From the NCBI RefSeq assembly GCF_025336525.1, contig NZ_JAOCZP010000009.1:152484-216483 (forward strand): a stretch of DNA of 64,000 nucleotides, given 5' to 3'. The notes under the pieces are model-generated. The model worked only from the letters and a program-made list of their open reading frames with translations. It was not told the origin of the DNA and searched no databases. Each line of letters starts with the position of its first letter. The first letter of the stretch is position 1. Source of the stretch: Chelativorans salis. Its GTDB lineage: Bacteria > Pseudomonadota > Alphaproteobacteria > Rhizobiales > Rhizobiaceae. The translations under genes were made by a program, and so were the position numbers. Of this stretch, positions 25,616 through 35,047 are shown one piece after another.

Positions 25616-26914
25616 TTAATGGACATTTAGAGATCCGCCGGTGACGGCACTGGGCGGTGGCTTCGGTCGTCCGCTGTGAGGCTTGCCGGCCTCACGCCCT
25701 CTGCCGAAGGCGATCCCCTTCGCCTCGACGCCGAGGCCGGCCAGAAGCGCAACCACGATGGCAACGACGGCGATCACAAGGGCAAGTGCGAAGGCATAGT
25801 CGTTGCCGTAGTGCTCGGCGAGGCCGGCCTGCATGGTGGCGTTGGCGGAAGCGAGCAGATTGCCGAGCTGATAGGTAAAGCCGGGGAAGGTGCCGCGGAT
25901 GTTGTCGGGCGACAGCTCGTTGAGATGGGCGGGGATGATGCCCCACGCGCCTTGGACGGCGAACTGCATGAGGAACGCGCCGGCCGCCAAAAGCACCGGC
26001 CCGGATGAATAGACCCACAACGGGATGACTGGCAGCGTAAGCAGCGCCGCAATAATGATGCCGCGCCGACGGCCGATCTTCTCCGACAGCATCCCGAAGG
26101 TGATGCCGCCGAGGATCGCTCCGATATTGTAGATAACGGCAATGGTGCCGACCGTGGTCGTGGAAAGGTTCCTCTGCACTTCGAGGAACGTTGGGTAAAG
26201 GTCCTGTGTGCCGTGGCTGAAGAAGTTGAAGGCGGTCATCAGAAGCACGGCATAGACGAAGAGACCGGCGTGCTCCCGAATCGTGGCCCATATCCTGCCC
26301 CGCTCTGCACTGTGCTGGCGCGCCAGGAAGACGGGGGATTCGTCCACCGTCGAGCGAATGTAGAACACGACGAGCGCCGGCAGCGCACCCAGCATGAACA
26401 TGCCGCGCCAGCCGACGTACGGAAAAAGCAGGAAGAAGACGAGCGAAGCGACGAGATAGCCCGCCGGATAGCCCGCCTGCAGGAGGCCGGACACGAGCCC
26501 GCGCATTTTCGGCGGGATCGTCTCCATGGTCAGTGAGGCGCCCACGCCCCATTCGCCGCCCATGGCGATGCCGTAAAGAGCGCGCAGGACGATGAGCGCC
26601 GTGAGCGAGGGCGCGAAACCCGAAGCAAATTCAAGCGCCGAATAAAGCAGGATGTTGACCATCAGGGTCGGCCGCCGCCCGAACCGGTCGGCCACGTAGC
26701 CGAAGAGAAGCGCACCCACCGGTCGCATTGCGAGCGTGAGCGTGATGGCAATGGTGACGCTCGCAACGTCCGTGCCGAACTCGGTGGCGACGTACTTCAG
26801 GACGAAGACTAGAATGAAGAAGTCGAAAGCATCGAGCGTCCAGCCAAGGAAGCTTGCAACGACGGCGTTGCGCTGCTGCCTGGTGAGCGATCGCAGATCG
26901 GATAGGGCTGACAC
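25616..26914 (-). CDS. MFS metabolite:proton symporter (lactate/sialate SHS-like)
   Basis: A 432-residue 12-helix transporter. Motif A is clear in the loop between helices 2 and 3 (LLFGYVADRFGRRPTLMVNIL), and SALSDLRSLTRQQRNAVVASFLGWTLDAFDFFILVFVLKYVATEFG is the start typical of the sialate/lactate/benzoate symporters. The acid in WTLDAFDFF is a hallmark of that group. I place the start at the GTG at 26914, which has GAGGAGAA 4-5 bases upstream; the longer frame has no ribosome site. The substrate is probably a small monocarboxylate but is not resolved. It lies between the relay operon and the sigma54 regulator, both of which may share its control region. Confidence 0.82.
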   Translation of the reverse strand: MSALSDLRSLTRQQRNAVVASFLGWTLDAFDFFILVFVLKYVATEFGTDVASVTIAITLTLAMRPVGALLFGYVADRFGRRPTLMVNILLYSALEFASGFAPSLTALIVLRALYGIAMGGEWGVGASLTMETIPPKMRGLVSGLLQAGYPAGYLVASLVFFLLFPYVGWRGMFMLGALPALVVFYIRSTVDESPVFLARQHSAERGRIWATIREHAGLFVYAVLLMTAFNFFSHGTQDLYPTFLEVQRNLSTTTVGTIAVIYNIGAILGGITFGMLSEKIGRRRGIIIAALLTLPVIPLWVYSSGPVLLAAGAFLMQFAVQGAWGIIPAHLNELSPDNIRGTFPGFTYQLGNLLASANATMQAGLAEHYGNDYAFALALVIAVVAIVVALLAGLGVEAKGIAFGRGREAGKPHSGRPKPPPSAVTGGSLNVH

Positions 26915-27223
26915 GGTTTTCTCCTCGCGGCGGGACGGTGATTTTCCGGCGAGGACAGCTCGACGTGCTCGCCAGTTTGCTTTGCAAAAACTGCGGTTCA
27001 AGAATCGGGCCAGAAGCGGCCCTCGCCGCCGAATGTGGCTGGCCATGAGCTAACCGGTTGTTCTTGCTTTCTTATCGAGAGCAGCGCCTAAGTCTCAACG
27101 TCTTTGAACTGAGCCTTGAGACGTGGTCGGAAACGCCGATCTGGTGGATTTCAACCACCGCTTGGTGGATATTGTTATAGACAATGTGTAAGCCGCCGCT
27201 CATGTCACGGGAGATGCCGTTCA
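26915..27223. promoter_or_regulatory. divergent region with GGTGG-N7-CCACC palindrome
   Basis: 309 bp between the MFS gene and the sigma54 regulator. It holds the best copy of the palindrome, GGTGG-ATTTCAA-CCACC at 27143-27159, followed four bases later by another GGTGG at 27164-27168. No -24/-12 element is seen at the usual distance on either strand, so the site here is probably for autoregulation from a sigma70 promoter. Confidence 0.55.
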
Positions 27224-28615
27224 ATGGGCGAGGAATTACTGATCATCGAGGACGACACCATGCTCGGCATCGACCTCAAGCGCCATTTCGAGCGGGGTGG
27301 GCGCAGTACTCGACTGGTCCGCAGGCTGCGCGATGCGGAGCCTTACGTCTATGGGCCCGGCTACGAGGGATTGGTCGTCCTGTCCGACCTGCATCTGCCG
27401 GACGGCAACGCGCTTGACCTCCTCGAGCGTGCCCGCGAGGAAGGCGACAAGCGCGAGTGGATCTTCCTCACCGGCTTGGGCGAGGCGCCTGACGCTGAAA
27501 GGGCCAGGCGGCTCGGCGCCTTCGACTTCCTGACCAAACCCATGGACCGCGACCGGCTCGACCGCATCCTCGCCGCAGCCTATCGCGGGGCGCGGGCGCA
27601 GCGGCGTCTCGCCGACGAGACACAACAGCGGCAGGGCCGTTACAGCCCCTCGGCCTTCATCGGCCGCAGCAAGGCGGCAGCACGCGTGCGCGACACGCTC
27701 ACACGGCTCTGCCAGGTGCCGCTGAGCGGGATCGTCATTGTCGGTGAGACGGGATCAGGCAAGGGCCTTGCCGCGCGGATCCTCCACCACAGCGGCCCGC
27801 GCGCCGGCGGCCCGCTCGTCGAGGTGAATTGCGCAGCCCTGCCGCGCGAGCTCCTGGAATCTGAACTCTTCGGCCATGAGGCCGGCGCGTTTACCGGCGC
27901 CAAGGGCAGCCATCGCGGCCTGATGGAGCAGGCGCACGAGGGAACACTGTTCCTCGACGAGATCGGCGAGCTTCATCTCGACCTTCAGGCGAAGCTTCTG
28001 AAGGCGCTGGAAGACAAGGCCATCCGCCGCCTCGGCGGCGAGCGGCTGATCCCCGTGGACGTGCAGATCATCACGGCGACGAACCGAAACCTGCGCGACC
28101 TAACGGCAGAGAAGGCATTCCGCGAGGACCTCTACCACCGGCTCGGCGTCTTTCAGCTCGAGCTGCCACCGCTGCGTGCTCGCAAGGAGGATCTGGACGC
28201 GCTCGTCGAAGAGCTGATCCGCGAGTTCAATGCCGTTTCCGGCAAGCATGTGACGCGCGTGCCCGAGGCCGCGCGCGAGCGTCTTGCCGCTTATGATTGG
28301 CCGGGCAATGTGCGCGAGCTGCGCAACGTGATGGAGCGCTCCGTGCTTCTGTCCATGGGCGAAGAACTGCCGACCGAATGGCTGCAGATCCGACCGGGCC
28401 ACGCCGCGCCGGTGGCTGAATCAGGCGATTCCGTCCGCCTGCCCCTGGATGGCTCGATGAGCTTCGACGCCATGGAGAAGCTGATCATCGAGGCGGCGCT
28501 TCAGCGCGACGGGAACAACGTCATGGCGACAGCCCGCCGGCTCGGCATGACGCGCGAGACGCTGCGATACCGCATGGCGCGGCACGGGTTGCAAAGGACC
28601 GCTTCACGCGCATAG
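27224..28615 (+). CDS. sigma54-dependent response regulator (NtrC/DctD-like)
   Basis: 463 residues in three parts. A receiver (1-120) has LLIIEDD, phospho-acceptor Asp55 in VVLSDLHLPDG and FLTKPMD. The AAA+ domain (about 150-380) has Walker A GETGSGKG, the sigma54-contact loop EAGAFTGAKGSH (GAFTGA intact), Walker B LFLDEIGEL and arginine finger region. A Fis-type helix-turn-helix closes the protein (VMATARRLGMTRETLRYRMARHGL). It is therefore able to open sigma54 promoters. The ATG at 27224 follows GGGAGATG. The GGTGG palindrome 65-80 bp upstream also precedes five sigma54 promoters nearby, which makes this protein the likely binder. Cognate kinase probably the relay at 22.4-25.4 kb. Confidence 0.93.
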   Translation: MGEELLIIEDDTMLGIDLKRHFERGGRSTRLVRRLRDAEPYVYGPGYEGLVVLSDLHLPDGNALDLLERAREEGDKREWIFLTGLGEAPDAERARRLGAFDFLTKPMDRDRLDRILAAAYRGARAQRRLADETQQRQGRYSPSAFIGRSKAAARVRDTLTRLCQVPLSGIVIVGETGSGKGLAARILHHSGPRAGGPLVEVNCAALPRELLESELFGHEAGAFTGAKGSHRGLMEQAHEGTLFLDEIGELHLDLQAKLLKALEDKAIRRLGGERLIPVDVQIITATNRNLRDLTAEKAFREDLYHRLGVFQLELPPLRARKEDLDALVEELIREFNAVSGKHVTRVPEAARERLAAYDWPGNVRELRNVMERSVLLSMGEELPTEWLQIRPGHAAPVAESGDSVRLPLDGSMSFDAMEKLIIEAALQRDGNNVMATARRLGMTRETLRYRMARHGLQRTASRA

Positions 28616-28640
28616 CGCGGCTGATTTCGCCCACCAGCGA

Positions 28641-28736
28641 GGTGCATTTCCCCCAACCCAGGCTCCATGCCTGTCGGGCACGGCTGGAATTTTCCTTTCA
28701 CTGCCAATGATTTGCGCGGCTGGCCCGAGGCTTGCA
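28641..28736 (+). promoter_or_regulatory. sigma54 promoter and upstream site of stress-CA-DUF2156 unit
   Basis: TGGCCCG-AGGC-TTGCA at 28721-28736 is a near-consensus -24/-12 element. At 28641-28658 GGTGCATTTCCCCCAACC matches the GGTGGATTTCAACCACC site at most positions and is centred about 79 bp upstream. It drives the gene at 28801 and perhaps the two after it. Confidence 0.7.
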
Positions 28737-28800
28737 AAGAGCCAAGCGAGCAGCATCGCAGCTGCTTTGCCGCTGTACCAAAGGCAAAAAGGAGAAAGTC

Positions 28801-29334
28801 ATGCCCAAGACAGCCACAGCCAAGGAAGACGCCATCATCGCCGTGTTCGAGAGCCATGAGAAGGCGGAAGAGATCATTAAGGACCTCCAGCGGTCGGGCT
28901 TCGACATGAAGAAGCTGTCGATCGTCGGCAAGGGCTATCATAGCGAGGAGCAGCCCGTCGGCTTCTACACGACGGGCGAGCGGGTGAAGTTTTGGGGCGG
29001 CACCGGCCTGTTGTGGGGTGGCCTGTGGGGCATGCTCGTCAGCGCCGCCTTCTTTTGGGTGCCGGGCATCGGTCCGCTTGCGGTGGGCGGACCGCTCGTC
29101 AGCATCCTCGTTGGCGCGCTCGAGGGCGCAGTCGTGGTCGGCGGCTTCTCGGCCATGGGAGCGGCGCTCTACAGCCTCGGCGTGTCGAAGGAGAGCATCA
29201 TCCAGTACGAGATGGCCCTCAAGGCCGACAAATTCCTCGTGATCGCCCATGGCGACGCAAACGAGATCGAGCGGGCCCGCAGCATCATGGAGCGGCTCAA
29301 CGCTACATCGGCGCAGGTTCTGAAGGCCGCGTAG
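28801..29334 (+). CDS. general-stress-17M/DUF1269-like membrane protein
   Basis: A 177-residue protein. Residues 10-60 (AIIAVFESHEKAEEIIKDLQRSGFDMKKLSIVGKGYHSEE) form an alpha/beta domain like the N-terminal part of general stress protein 17M. Two glycine-rich hydrophobic hairpins (about 70-130) follow and resemble a membrane-inserted Gly-zipper. The C-terminal SIIQYEMALKADKFLVIAHGDANEIERARSIME is soluble. A paralogue of the 18896 product, which is also led by a sigma54 element. AGGAGA precedes the ATG by 6 bases. Biochemical role unknown. The gap of 129 bp to the carbonic anhydrase contains a GC hairpin. Confidence 0.8.
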   Translation: MPKTATAKEDAIIAVFESHEKAEEIIKDLQRSGFDMKKLSIVGKGYHSEEQPVGFYTTGERVKFWGGTGLLWGGLWGMLVSAAFFWVPGIGPLAVGGPLVSILVGALEGAVVVGGFSAMGAALYSLGVSKESIIQYEMALKADKFLVIAHGDANEIERARSIMERLNATSAQVLKAA

Positions 29335-29351
29335 CGTTGGGCCTTCCAAGG

Positions 29352-29393
29352 CCAAGCCCCGCGTACTCCCCTCCGGCGCGGGGCCTGGCCCCG
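29352..29393 (+). other. intercistronic GC hairpin
   Basis: GCCCCGCG and CGCGGGGC form an 8-bp all-GC stem with a 12-13 base loop between the stress gene and the carbonic anhydrase gene. No U-run follows, so it may attenuate or stabilise rather than fully stop the transcript. Confidence 0.35.
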
Positions 29394-29462
29394 GTCGCCC
29401 CTCGCACAGGGCGACCTCCAGTCAAAGCCAAGAACACGAATTCCATCAAGGAGCAAAACCAC

Positions 29463-30215
29463 ATGTATCGTCGTCATCTGCTCAAAGGGTTCATCGCGCT
29501 CGGCGCCTGCCCCATCTGCGCGCAGGCAGCCCGGGCGGCAAGCGGCCATTGGGGCTATGAGGGTCAGGAAGGCCCGGCACACTGGGCCGATCTGGACTCG
29601 AGCAACTTCGTGTGTTCCGGCGGCACACGGCAATCGCCGATCGATATCGCCAGCGCCGTCAGGGCCGACATTCCGCGCATCGCCGTCGGCTGGAAGAAGG
29701 GCCGCGGGACGATGGTGAACAACGGCCATACGATCCAGATCAACGTGCCGGAAGGCAGCACGCTGAGGCTCGGCGACCGTGTCTACGAACTGCTGCAGTT
29801 CCACTTCCATGCGCCGAGTGAGCATCACGTGGATGGCACGACGTTCCCCATGGAGGCGCACTTCGTGCATGCGGATGCCAGAACCGATGCGCTCGGCGTG
29901 CTCGGCGTCTTCCTGAAACCCGGGCAAGCCAATGCCAGCTTCGCCGGCCTTGCCGCCGCTTTCCCCGCGCAAAAAGGCGAGGAAGTCGAGGTCGAAGATG
30001 TCGATCCCAACGGACTCCTGCCGGCCTCGCTCGGCTACTGGACCTATAGAGGATCCCTGACGACGCCACCCTGTTCCGAGGGCGTCGATTGGATGGTGGC
30101 AATGGAGCCGGTCGAGGTGGACGCGGCGGATATCAAACGCTTCACCAAACTCTACCCGATGAACGCCCGACCGATCCGCTCGCCTAACCGGCGCTTCATT
30201 CTGAGTCTCGGCTGA
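29463..30215 (+). CDS. cah: periplasmic alpha-type carbonic anhydrase
   Basis: A 250-residue exported enzyme that interconverts CO2 and bicarbonate. Signal segment residues 1-26 (YRRHLLKGFIALGACPICAQAARA) has an RR pair and may use Tat. The catalytic domain shows all three zinc histidines: two in LLQFHFHAPSEHHV and one in MEAHFVHAD. RQSPIDI and YWTYRGSLTTPPCSEGVDW are family signatures. AGGAG lies 9 bases before the ATG. Co-location with a lysyl-PG type protein and stress genes suggests a role in buffering the periplasm, as for alpha-CA of acid-exposed bacteria; that is inferred. Confidence 0.93.
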   Translation: MYRRHLLKGFIALGACPICAQAARAASGHWGYEGQEGPAHWADLDSSNFVCSGGTRQSPIDIASAVRADIPRIAVGWKKGRGTMVNNGHTIQINVPEGSTLRLGDRVYELLQFHFHAPSEHHVDGTTFPMEAHFVHADARTDALGVLGVFLKPGQANASFAGLAAAFPAQKGEEVEVEDVDPNGLLPASLGYWTYRGSLTTPPCSEGVDWMVAMEPVEVDAADIKRFTKLYPMNARPIRSPNRRFILSLG

Positions 30216-30306
30216 GCCTGCGCCTTCAGCCGAAATCAGTGCTGAATCCGGCAGAAATGCTCTGCGGCGAAGGACGTTCTGCGTTTCGCCGGCTGGGAGG
30301 CAGGTT

Positions 30307-32076
30307 ATGAAAGAGCATTCCAAGCTGGAAGATTTTGTCGGCCCCGCCGCCCGGTCTCTACTGCGGATCATGGAGTTGGGTGGCCTTGGGCCGGTCATCG
30401 GGGCCGCCGTGCACGGCACGGCGGCCCCGGCGATCCATCGCCTTTCGGGCGGGCTTCACACGGCTTCGGGAAAGACGCTCGCTTTAGCGCGCAGGATCGT
30501 TCCTCCGCTTGCCGCGATTCTCGTCTTCTTCGGCGGGGCCGTCCTACTGCTATCCGGCGATCTGCCTGCCGAAGGCGCTCGCGTGAGCGTGCTGCGCGAT
30601 TTCCTCCCCCTCCCCTTCGCCGAGGCCTCGCACATGCTGGCGAGCATCATCGGCCTGCTGCTCATCGTGCTTGCGCGCGGGCTCTATGCCCGCATCGCGC
30701 TCGCCAGGAGTGTGGCCATCCTCCTGCTTGTTGCGGGAGCGGCCTTTTCGCTCGCCAAGGGGCTCGACTGGGAGGAAGCCGGCATCCTTCTCGCCATCGC
30801 TACGATGCTGGCCGGCTACAGAAGCGCCTTCTATCGCAAGGGCGACTGGCGCGCCTTTCGCCCGACGCCCGTCTGGCTAGGGCTCATCGCCGTCACCCTG
30901 ATTTCACTAACGTTCGTGGGATTCCTGGCCTACCGCAGTGTCGAATATAGCCAAAACCTGTGGTGGGCCTTCGCCTGGCACGGCGATGCGCCACGCTTCC
31001 TACGGGCCACACTCGCGTTCGCCGTCGTTGCGAGTGCGATCGCAGCCGACGCGCTGATCAACCGGCCGGTGCAGGGCAGGATCGGCCGCGTGCGGATCCC
31101 TCCCCCGGTGCGGCAGCTTTTGGCAAGATGCCCGCAGGCGCAGCCCAACGTCGCGCTCCTCGGCGACAAGAGGTTTTTGGTGGCCGAGGACGAGAGTGCG
31201 TTCCTCATGTACGGCATTTCCGGCCGAAGCTGGATCACGATGGGCGATCCGGTGGGCGAGGCGGAAGCGGGGCGCCGTCTCATCTGGCGGTTCGCCGAGG
31301 AAGCCAACAAGGCGGGTGCGCGCGCCGTCTTCTATGCCGTCCGGCCGGACATGCTGCCGGTCTACCTCGATTTCGGCCTTGCCATCCTGAAGATCGGTGA
31401 AGTCGCACGGGTCGATCTTTCAACCTTCACGCTCGAAGGACACGACCGGCAGGATTTCCGCTATGCCGATCGCAGAGCGAGCCGGGAAGGCCTTGACTTC
31501 GAAATCCTGCCTAGGGCCGAGGTACGCGCCGCCCTGCCGCAGCTGAGGGCGGTCTCGGACGCCTGGCTCGCTACCAAAATCGGCAGGGAGAAAAGTTTCT
31601 CGCTCGGCCGCTTCGACAGCGCCTATCTCTGCGAGTTCGACTGCGCCGTCATGCGCAGTGAGGGCGAGATCGTCGCCTTTGCCAATCTATGGCGCAGCGC
31701 CGGCCGCGACGAGCTTTCGATCGACCTCATGCGCTATAGGCCGGGCGTCTCCAAAGTCATGATGGATGCACTGTTTGCGCGTCTGCTGATCTACGGCAGG
31801 GATGAAGGCTATCGCTGGTTCAATCTGGGCGCCGCCCCGCTGGCCGGTCTCGCCGACCATCCGCTTGCCTCGACCTGGAACCGGCTCGGCACCTTCATAT
31901 ACCGCCGTGGTGACGAGTTCTTCGACTTCGAGGGGCTCAGGGCTTTCAAGCAGAAGTTCGGCCCAGTCTGGATCCCGCAATACATCGCCTGTCCTAGCGG
32001 GCTCGCTGTGCCGCGGGTCCTGTTCGACGTCGCCAGCCTGATCTCCGGCAATCCAGTCGGCATTCTCCGGCGGTGA
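30307..32076 (+). CDS. DUF2156/MprF-like membrane aminoacyl-lipid or GNAT-like protein
   Basis: A 589-residue protein. Residues 60-250 carry about six membrane helices, and residues 270-580 match the C-terminal catalytic domain of MprF/LpiA (LGDKRFLVAEDESAFLMYGISGRSWITMGDPVGEAEAGRRLIWRFAEEANKAGARAVFYAV; RRASREGLDFEIL; GRFDSAYLCEFDCAVM; NLGAAPLAGLADHPLASTWNRLGTFIYRRGDEFFDFEGLRAFKQKFGPVW). MprF transfers Lys or Ala from tRNA to phosphatidylglycerol and increases acid and cationic peptide tolerance. It is shorter than full MprF (about 850), lacking part of the flippase helices. GGGAGG precedes the ATG. It probably belongs to the sigma54-led unit with the carbonic anhydrase. Confidence 0.82.
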   Translation: MKEHSKLEDFVGPAARSLLRIMELGGLGPVIGAAVHGTAAPAIHRLSGGLHTASGKTLALARRIVPPLAAILVFFGGAVLLLSGDLPAEGARVSVLRDFLPLPFAEASHMLASIIGLLLIVLARGLYARIALARSVAILLLVAGAAFSLAKGLDWEEAGILLAIATMLAGYRSAFYRKGDWRAFRPTPVWLGLIAVTLISLTFVGFLAYRSVEYSQNLWWAFAWHGDAPRFLRATLAFAVVASAIAADALINRPVQGRIGRVRIPPPVRQLLARCPQAQPNVALLGDKRFLVAEDESAFLMYGISGRSWITMGDPVGEAEAGRRLIWRFAEEANKAGARAVFYAVRPDMLPVYLDFGLAILKIGEVARVDLSTFTLEGHDRQDFRYADRRASREGLDFEILPRAEVRAALPQLRAVSDAWLATKIGREKSFSLGRFDSAYLCEFDCAVMRSEGEIVAFANLWRSAGRDELSIDLMRYRPGVSKVMMDALFARLLIYGRDEGYRWFNLGAAPLAGLADHPLASTWNRLGTFIYRRGDEFFDFEGLRAFKQKFGPVWIPQYIACPSGLAVPRVLFDVASLISGNPVGILRR

Positions 32077-32114
32077 TGTTCTTTTCCTGAAGGGGCCTCA
32101 GGAGTCCGGCACCG

Positions 32115-32453
32115 TCAGCCATCCACACTCATCCACGGCATCATGTGCTGATCGAGCTCGTGGATGACCCAAGTCGAACCGACCACGATTACCAGAACGA
32201 ACAGGCTCGCCAGGACCAGCGCGATCAGGCTCCACCGCCCCTCCACCGAGCCGTTGACGTGGAGAAAACAGCGCAGGTGCACACCGATCTGCACACCCGC
32301 AAGCGCCAGAACGGCGACGAGGAGAACAGGCGCCGGCGCCGCCTCGGCCTTGACCAGCCAGAAGGCAGTGATGGTAAGCGCAAGGGAGAGCAAGAAGCCC
32401 GTGAAATAGGAGCGGAGACTCCCGCGCCCGGCACTGGTCTCTATGCGGTCCAT
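32115..32453 (-). CDS. cyoD: cytochrome o ubiquinol oxidase subunit IV
   Basis: A 112-residue membrane protein with three helices (SYFTGFLLSLALTITAFWLV, VLLVAVLALAGVQIGVHLRCFLHV, WSLIALVLASLFVLVIVVGSTWVI) and the subunit IV ending HELDQHMMPW. The helix 2 motif QIGVHLRCFLH is typical of CyoD. The ATG overlaps the cyoC stop as TAATG with GGGGAG upstream. Last gene of the cyoABCD operon, converging on the DUF2156 gene. Confidence 0.9.
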   Translation of the reverse strand: MDRIETSAGRGSLRSYFTGFLLSLALTITAFWLVKAEAAPAPVLLVAVLALAGVQIGVHLRCFLHVNGSVEGRWSLIALVLASLFVLVIVVGSTWVIHELDQHMMPWMSVDG

Positions 32454-33067
32454 TACATTACTCCCCATAGATAGACGGTGGTGAATACACCCACCCAGAC
32501 GATGTCGAGAAAGTGCCAGAACAGGCTAAAGCACATGAGCCGCGTTTCGTTGGTCTCTGTCAGGCCGTTCCGCACCACGAGAACCATGAGCACCGTTACC
32601 CAGACGAGACCGGCGGTCACGTGCAGGCCATGCGTACCCACCAGGGTGAAAAAGCCTGTCAGGAACGCGCTGCTGTCAGGCCCTGCCCCATCTGCAATCA
32701 ATCCATGGAACTCATAAAGCTCCATGCCGATGAAGGCGAAGCCCAGAAGAAAGGTGACCGCTAGCCAGGCGACCACGCCGCCTTTGCTCCCTCTGGGTAT
32801 GGCCAGCGTGGCGAGCCCGCAGGTGAAACTGCTGACAAGCAGAAGGAACGTCTCGACGAGGGCATAGGGGAGATCGAACAGTTCCCTGCCCGTCTGGCCG
32901 CCGGCGACGGCGTTGCTCAGCACCACATATGTGGCAAACAGCGCCGCGAACAAAATGCAGTCGCTCATGAGGTAAATCCAGAAGCCCAGGAGCGTCGTGG
33001 ACCGCGTGTCGTGGTCCTCTTGCAGATCCAGGCCCGCCGATGGAGTGATCAGGATACTTTGTTGCAT
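32453..33067 (-). CDS. cyoC: cytochrome o ubiquinol oxidase subunit III
   Basis: A 204-residue protein with five helices, as in bacterial quinol oxidase Cyo[25 protein letters not shown] begins helix 1, [11 protein letters not shown] carries the family glutamate, and [16 protein letters not shown] and [19 protein letters not shown] finish it. The ATG at 33067 is 4 bp after the cyoB stop; the upstream frame is a shadow. Confidence 0.92.
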   Translation of the reverse strand: MQQSILITPSAGLDLQEDHDTRSTTLLGFWIYLMSDCILFAALFATYVVLSNAVAGGQTGRELFDLPYALVETFLLLVSSFTCGLATLAIPRGSKGGVVAWLAVTFLLGFAFIGMELYEFHGLIADGAGPDSSAFLTGFFTLVGTHGLHVTAGLVWVTVLMVLVVRNGLTETNETRLMCFSLFWHFLDIVWVGVFTTVYLWGVM

Positions 33068-33071
33068 CGGT

Positions 33072-35045
33072 TCATTCCTGCCAGACGAGTTGGCGGAAGT
33101 GGCGTACCTCAGCGCGCGTGACCTCCTCGGCGGGCACGTTGTAGCCGTGATCGGCGTTCCATGAGTGGGCGATAGTTGCGCCGATGATCGCGGCGGCTGC
33201 GACGATCGCCAGCCACCAGATGTGCCAGACGAGCGCGAAGCCCAAGGCAACACTGAAGGCGCTGATGAAAAAGCCGGTGCCCGTATTGTTCGGCATGTGG
33301 ATCGGCTGGAAGGTAGTGGGCTCGCGGCGAATGTCTTCCTGCTTCATACGCCACCAGGCATCACGTGCGCGGATGACGGGCAGTTCGGCGAAATTATAGG
33401 TGGGCGGCGGAGAAGCCGTCGCCCACTCCAGCGTGCGCCCATCCCAGGGGTCGCCCGTGACGTCGCGGTTTTCCTCACGTTTCCTGATGCTGACGACGAG
33501 CTGCGCGATCTGGAAGACGATGCCCGCCAGGACCACCGCCGCGCCGACAGCGGCAAGGATCAGCCAAGGCTGCCATGCCGGATTGTCGTAGTGGTTAAGC
33601 CGCCGGGTCATGCCCAGGAAGCCGAGCACGTAGAGTGGCATGAAGGCGAGATAAAAGCCGACAAACCAGCAGCCGAAAGCCCAGCGGCCGAGCCGCTCGT
33701 CGAGGCAGAAGCCCGTCGCCTTCGGGAACCAGTAGGCAAACCCGGCGAAGCAGCCGAAGACGACGCCACCGATAATAACGTTGTGGAAATGGGCAACCAG
33801 GAACAGGCTGTTATGCAGCACGAAATCCGCCGGCGGGATCGACATCAGAACGCCGGTCATGCCGCCGAGGGTGAAGGTGATGATGAAACCTACGGTCCAT
33901 AGCATCGGCGTGGCGAAGCGGATGCGCCCCCGGTACATGGTGAACAGCCAGTTGAAGAGCTTCACGCCCGTCGGGATCGAGATAACCATTGTCGTGATGC
34001 CGAAGAAGGCATTCACGTCACCGCCGGCGCCCATGGTGAAGAAGTGGTGCACCCAAACCAGGAAGGAGAGCACGGTGATGGCAACCGTGGCGTAGACGAT
34101 GGAGTTGTAGCCGAAAAGCGGCTTTGCGCTGAAGGTGGCCACGACCTCCGAATAGACACCGAAGAGCGGCAGGATGAGGATGTAGACCTCGGGATGGCCC
34201 CAGGTCCAGATGAGGTTCACATACATCATGGCGTTGCCGCCGAGATCATTGGTGAAGAAGTGCATGCCGAGATAGCGGTCAAGCGCAAGCATCCCGAGCG
34301 TGGCAGTCAGCACCGGAAAGGCGGCGACGATCAGCACATTGGTGCACAGCGAGGCCCAGGTGAAGATGGGCATGCGCATGAGGCTCATGCCCGGCGCGCG
34401 CATCTTAAGGATGGTGGCGATCATGTTGACGCCGAAGAGCAGCGTGCCCACACCTGCGATCTGCAGGGACCAGATGTAGTAGTCGACGCCCACGTCGGGG
34501 CTATAGGCGAGCTCCGACAGCGGCGGATAGGCAAGCCAGCCGGTGCGGGCGAAGGAGCCGATGGCGAGCGACATGTTGATGAGAAGCGCACCCGCCGCCG
34601 TCAGCCAAAAGCTTAAGTTGTTGAGATAGGGAAAGGCGACGTCGCGCGCCCCGATCTGCAAGGGCACGACGAAGTTCATCAGCCCAACGATGAAGGGCAT
34701 GGCCATGAAGAAGATCATGATCACGCCGTGGGCGGTGAATATCTGGTCGTAATGTTCAGGCGGCAGGTAGCCTGGCGAGTCCGCGGAGGCGAGCGCGAGC
34801 TGGGTGCGCATCATGGCGGCGTCAATGAAGCCGCGCAAAAGCATGACCTGCGCCAGTATGACGTACATCACGCCGAGCCGCTTATGATCGACGGAGGTCA
34901 GCCACTCCGACCAGATGTAGCCCCACTTTCCGAACCAAGTGATCATGGCCAGCACGGCCGCAACGAGAACGGTCATGAAACCAACCCCGCCCATGATGAT
35001 GGGGTTGGTGTAGGGAATTGCCGAAAGCGTGAGTTCGCCCAGCAT
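33072..35045 (-). CDS. cyoB: cytochrome o ubiquinol oxidase subunit I (heme-copper oxidase)
   Basis: A 657-residue catalytic subunit, close to the 663 of E. coli CyoB. It reduces O2 to water with electrons from quinol and pumps protons. The heme and CuB histidines can be followed: [16 protein letters not shown] (low-spin heme), [22 protein letters not shown] (CuB His and cross-linked Tyr), [10 protein letters not shown] (CuB HH) and [14 protein letters not shown] (heme His pair). The proton channel acid in GHPEVY is present. Start taken at the ATG at 35045, right after the cyoA stop, with AGAGG upstream. It is the main enzyme of the operon at 32.1-36.0 kb. Confidence 0.95.
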   Translation of the reverse strand: MLGELTLSAIPYTNPIIMGGVGFMTVLVAAVLAMITWFGKWGYIWSEWLTSVDHKRLGVMYVILAQVMLLRGFIDAAMMRTQLALASADSPGYLPPEHYDQIFTAHGVIMIFFMAMPFIVGLMNFVVPLQIGARDVAFPYLNNLSFWLTAAGALLINMSLAIGSFARTGWLAYPPLSELAYSPDVGVDYYIWSLQIAGVGTLLFGVNMIATILKMRAPGMSLMRMPIFTWASLCTNVLIVAAFPVLTATLGMLALDRYLGMHFFTNDLGGNAMMYVNLIWTWGHPEVYILILPLFGVYSEVVATFSAKPLFGYNSIVYATVAITVLSFLVWVHHFFTMGAGGDVNAFFGITTMVISIPTGVKLFNWLFTMYRGRIRFATPMLWTVGFIITFTLGGMTGVLMSIPPADFVLHNSLFLVAHFHNVIIGGVVFGCFAGFAYWFPKATGFCLDERLGRWAFGCWFVGFYLAFMPLYVLGFLGMTRRLNHYDNPAWQPWLILAAVGAAVVLAGIVFQIAQLVVSIRKREENRDVTGDPWDGRTLEWATASPPPTYNFAELPVIRARDAWWRMKQEDIRREPTTFQPIHMPNNTGTGFFISAFSVALGFALVWHIWWLAIVAAAAIIGATIAHSWNADHGYNVPAEEVTRAEVRHFRQLVWQE

Positions 35046-35047
35046 TG

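Noticed and set aside
25435..25626. 63-codon frame overlapping the CHASE3 kinase start by ATGA
   Set aside because: Overlap is tempting, but the sequence is not protein-like and no homologue family is recognised.
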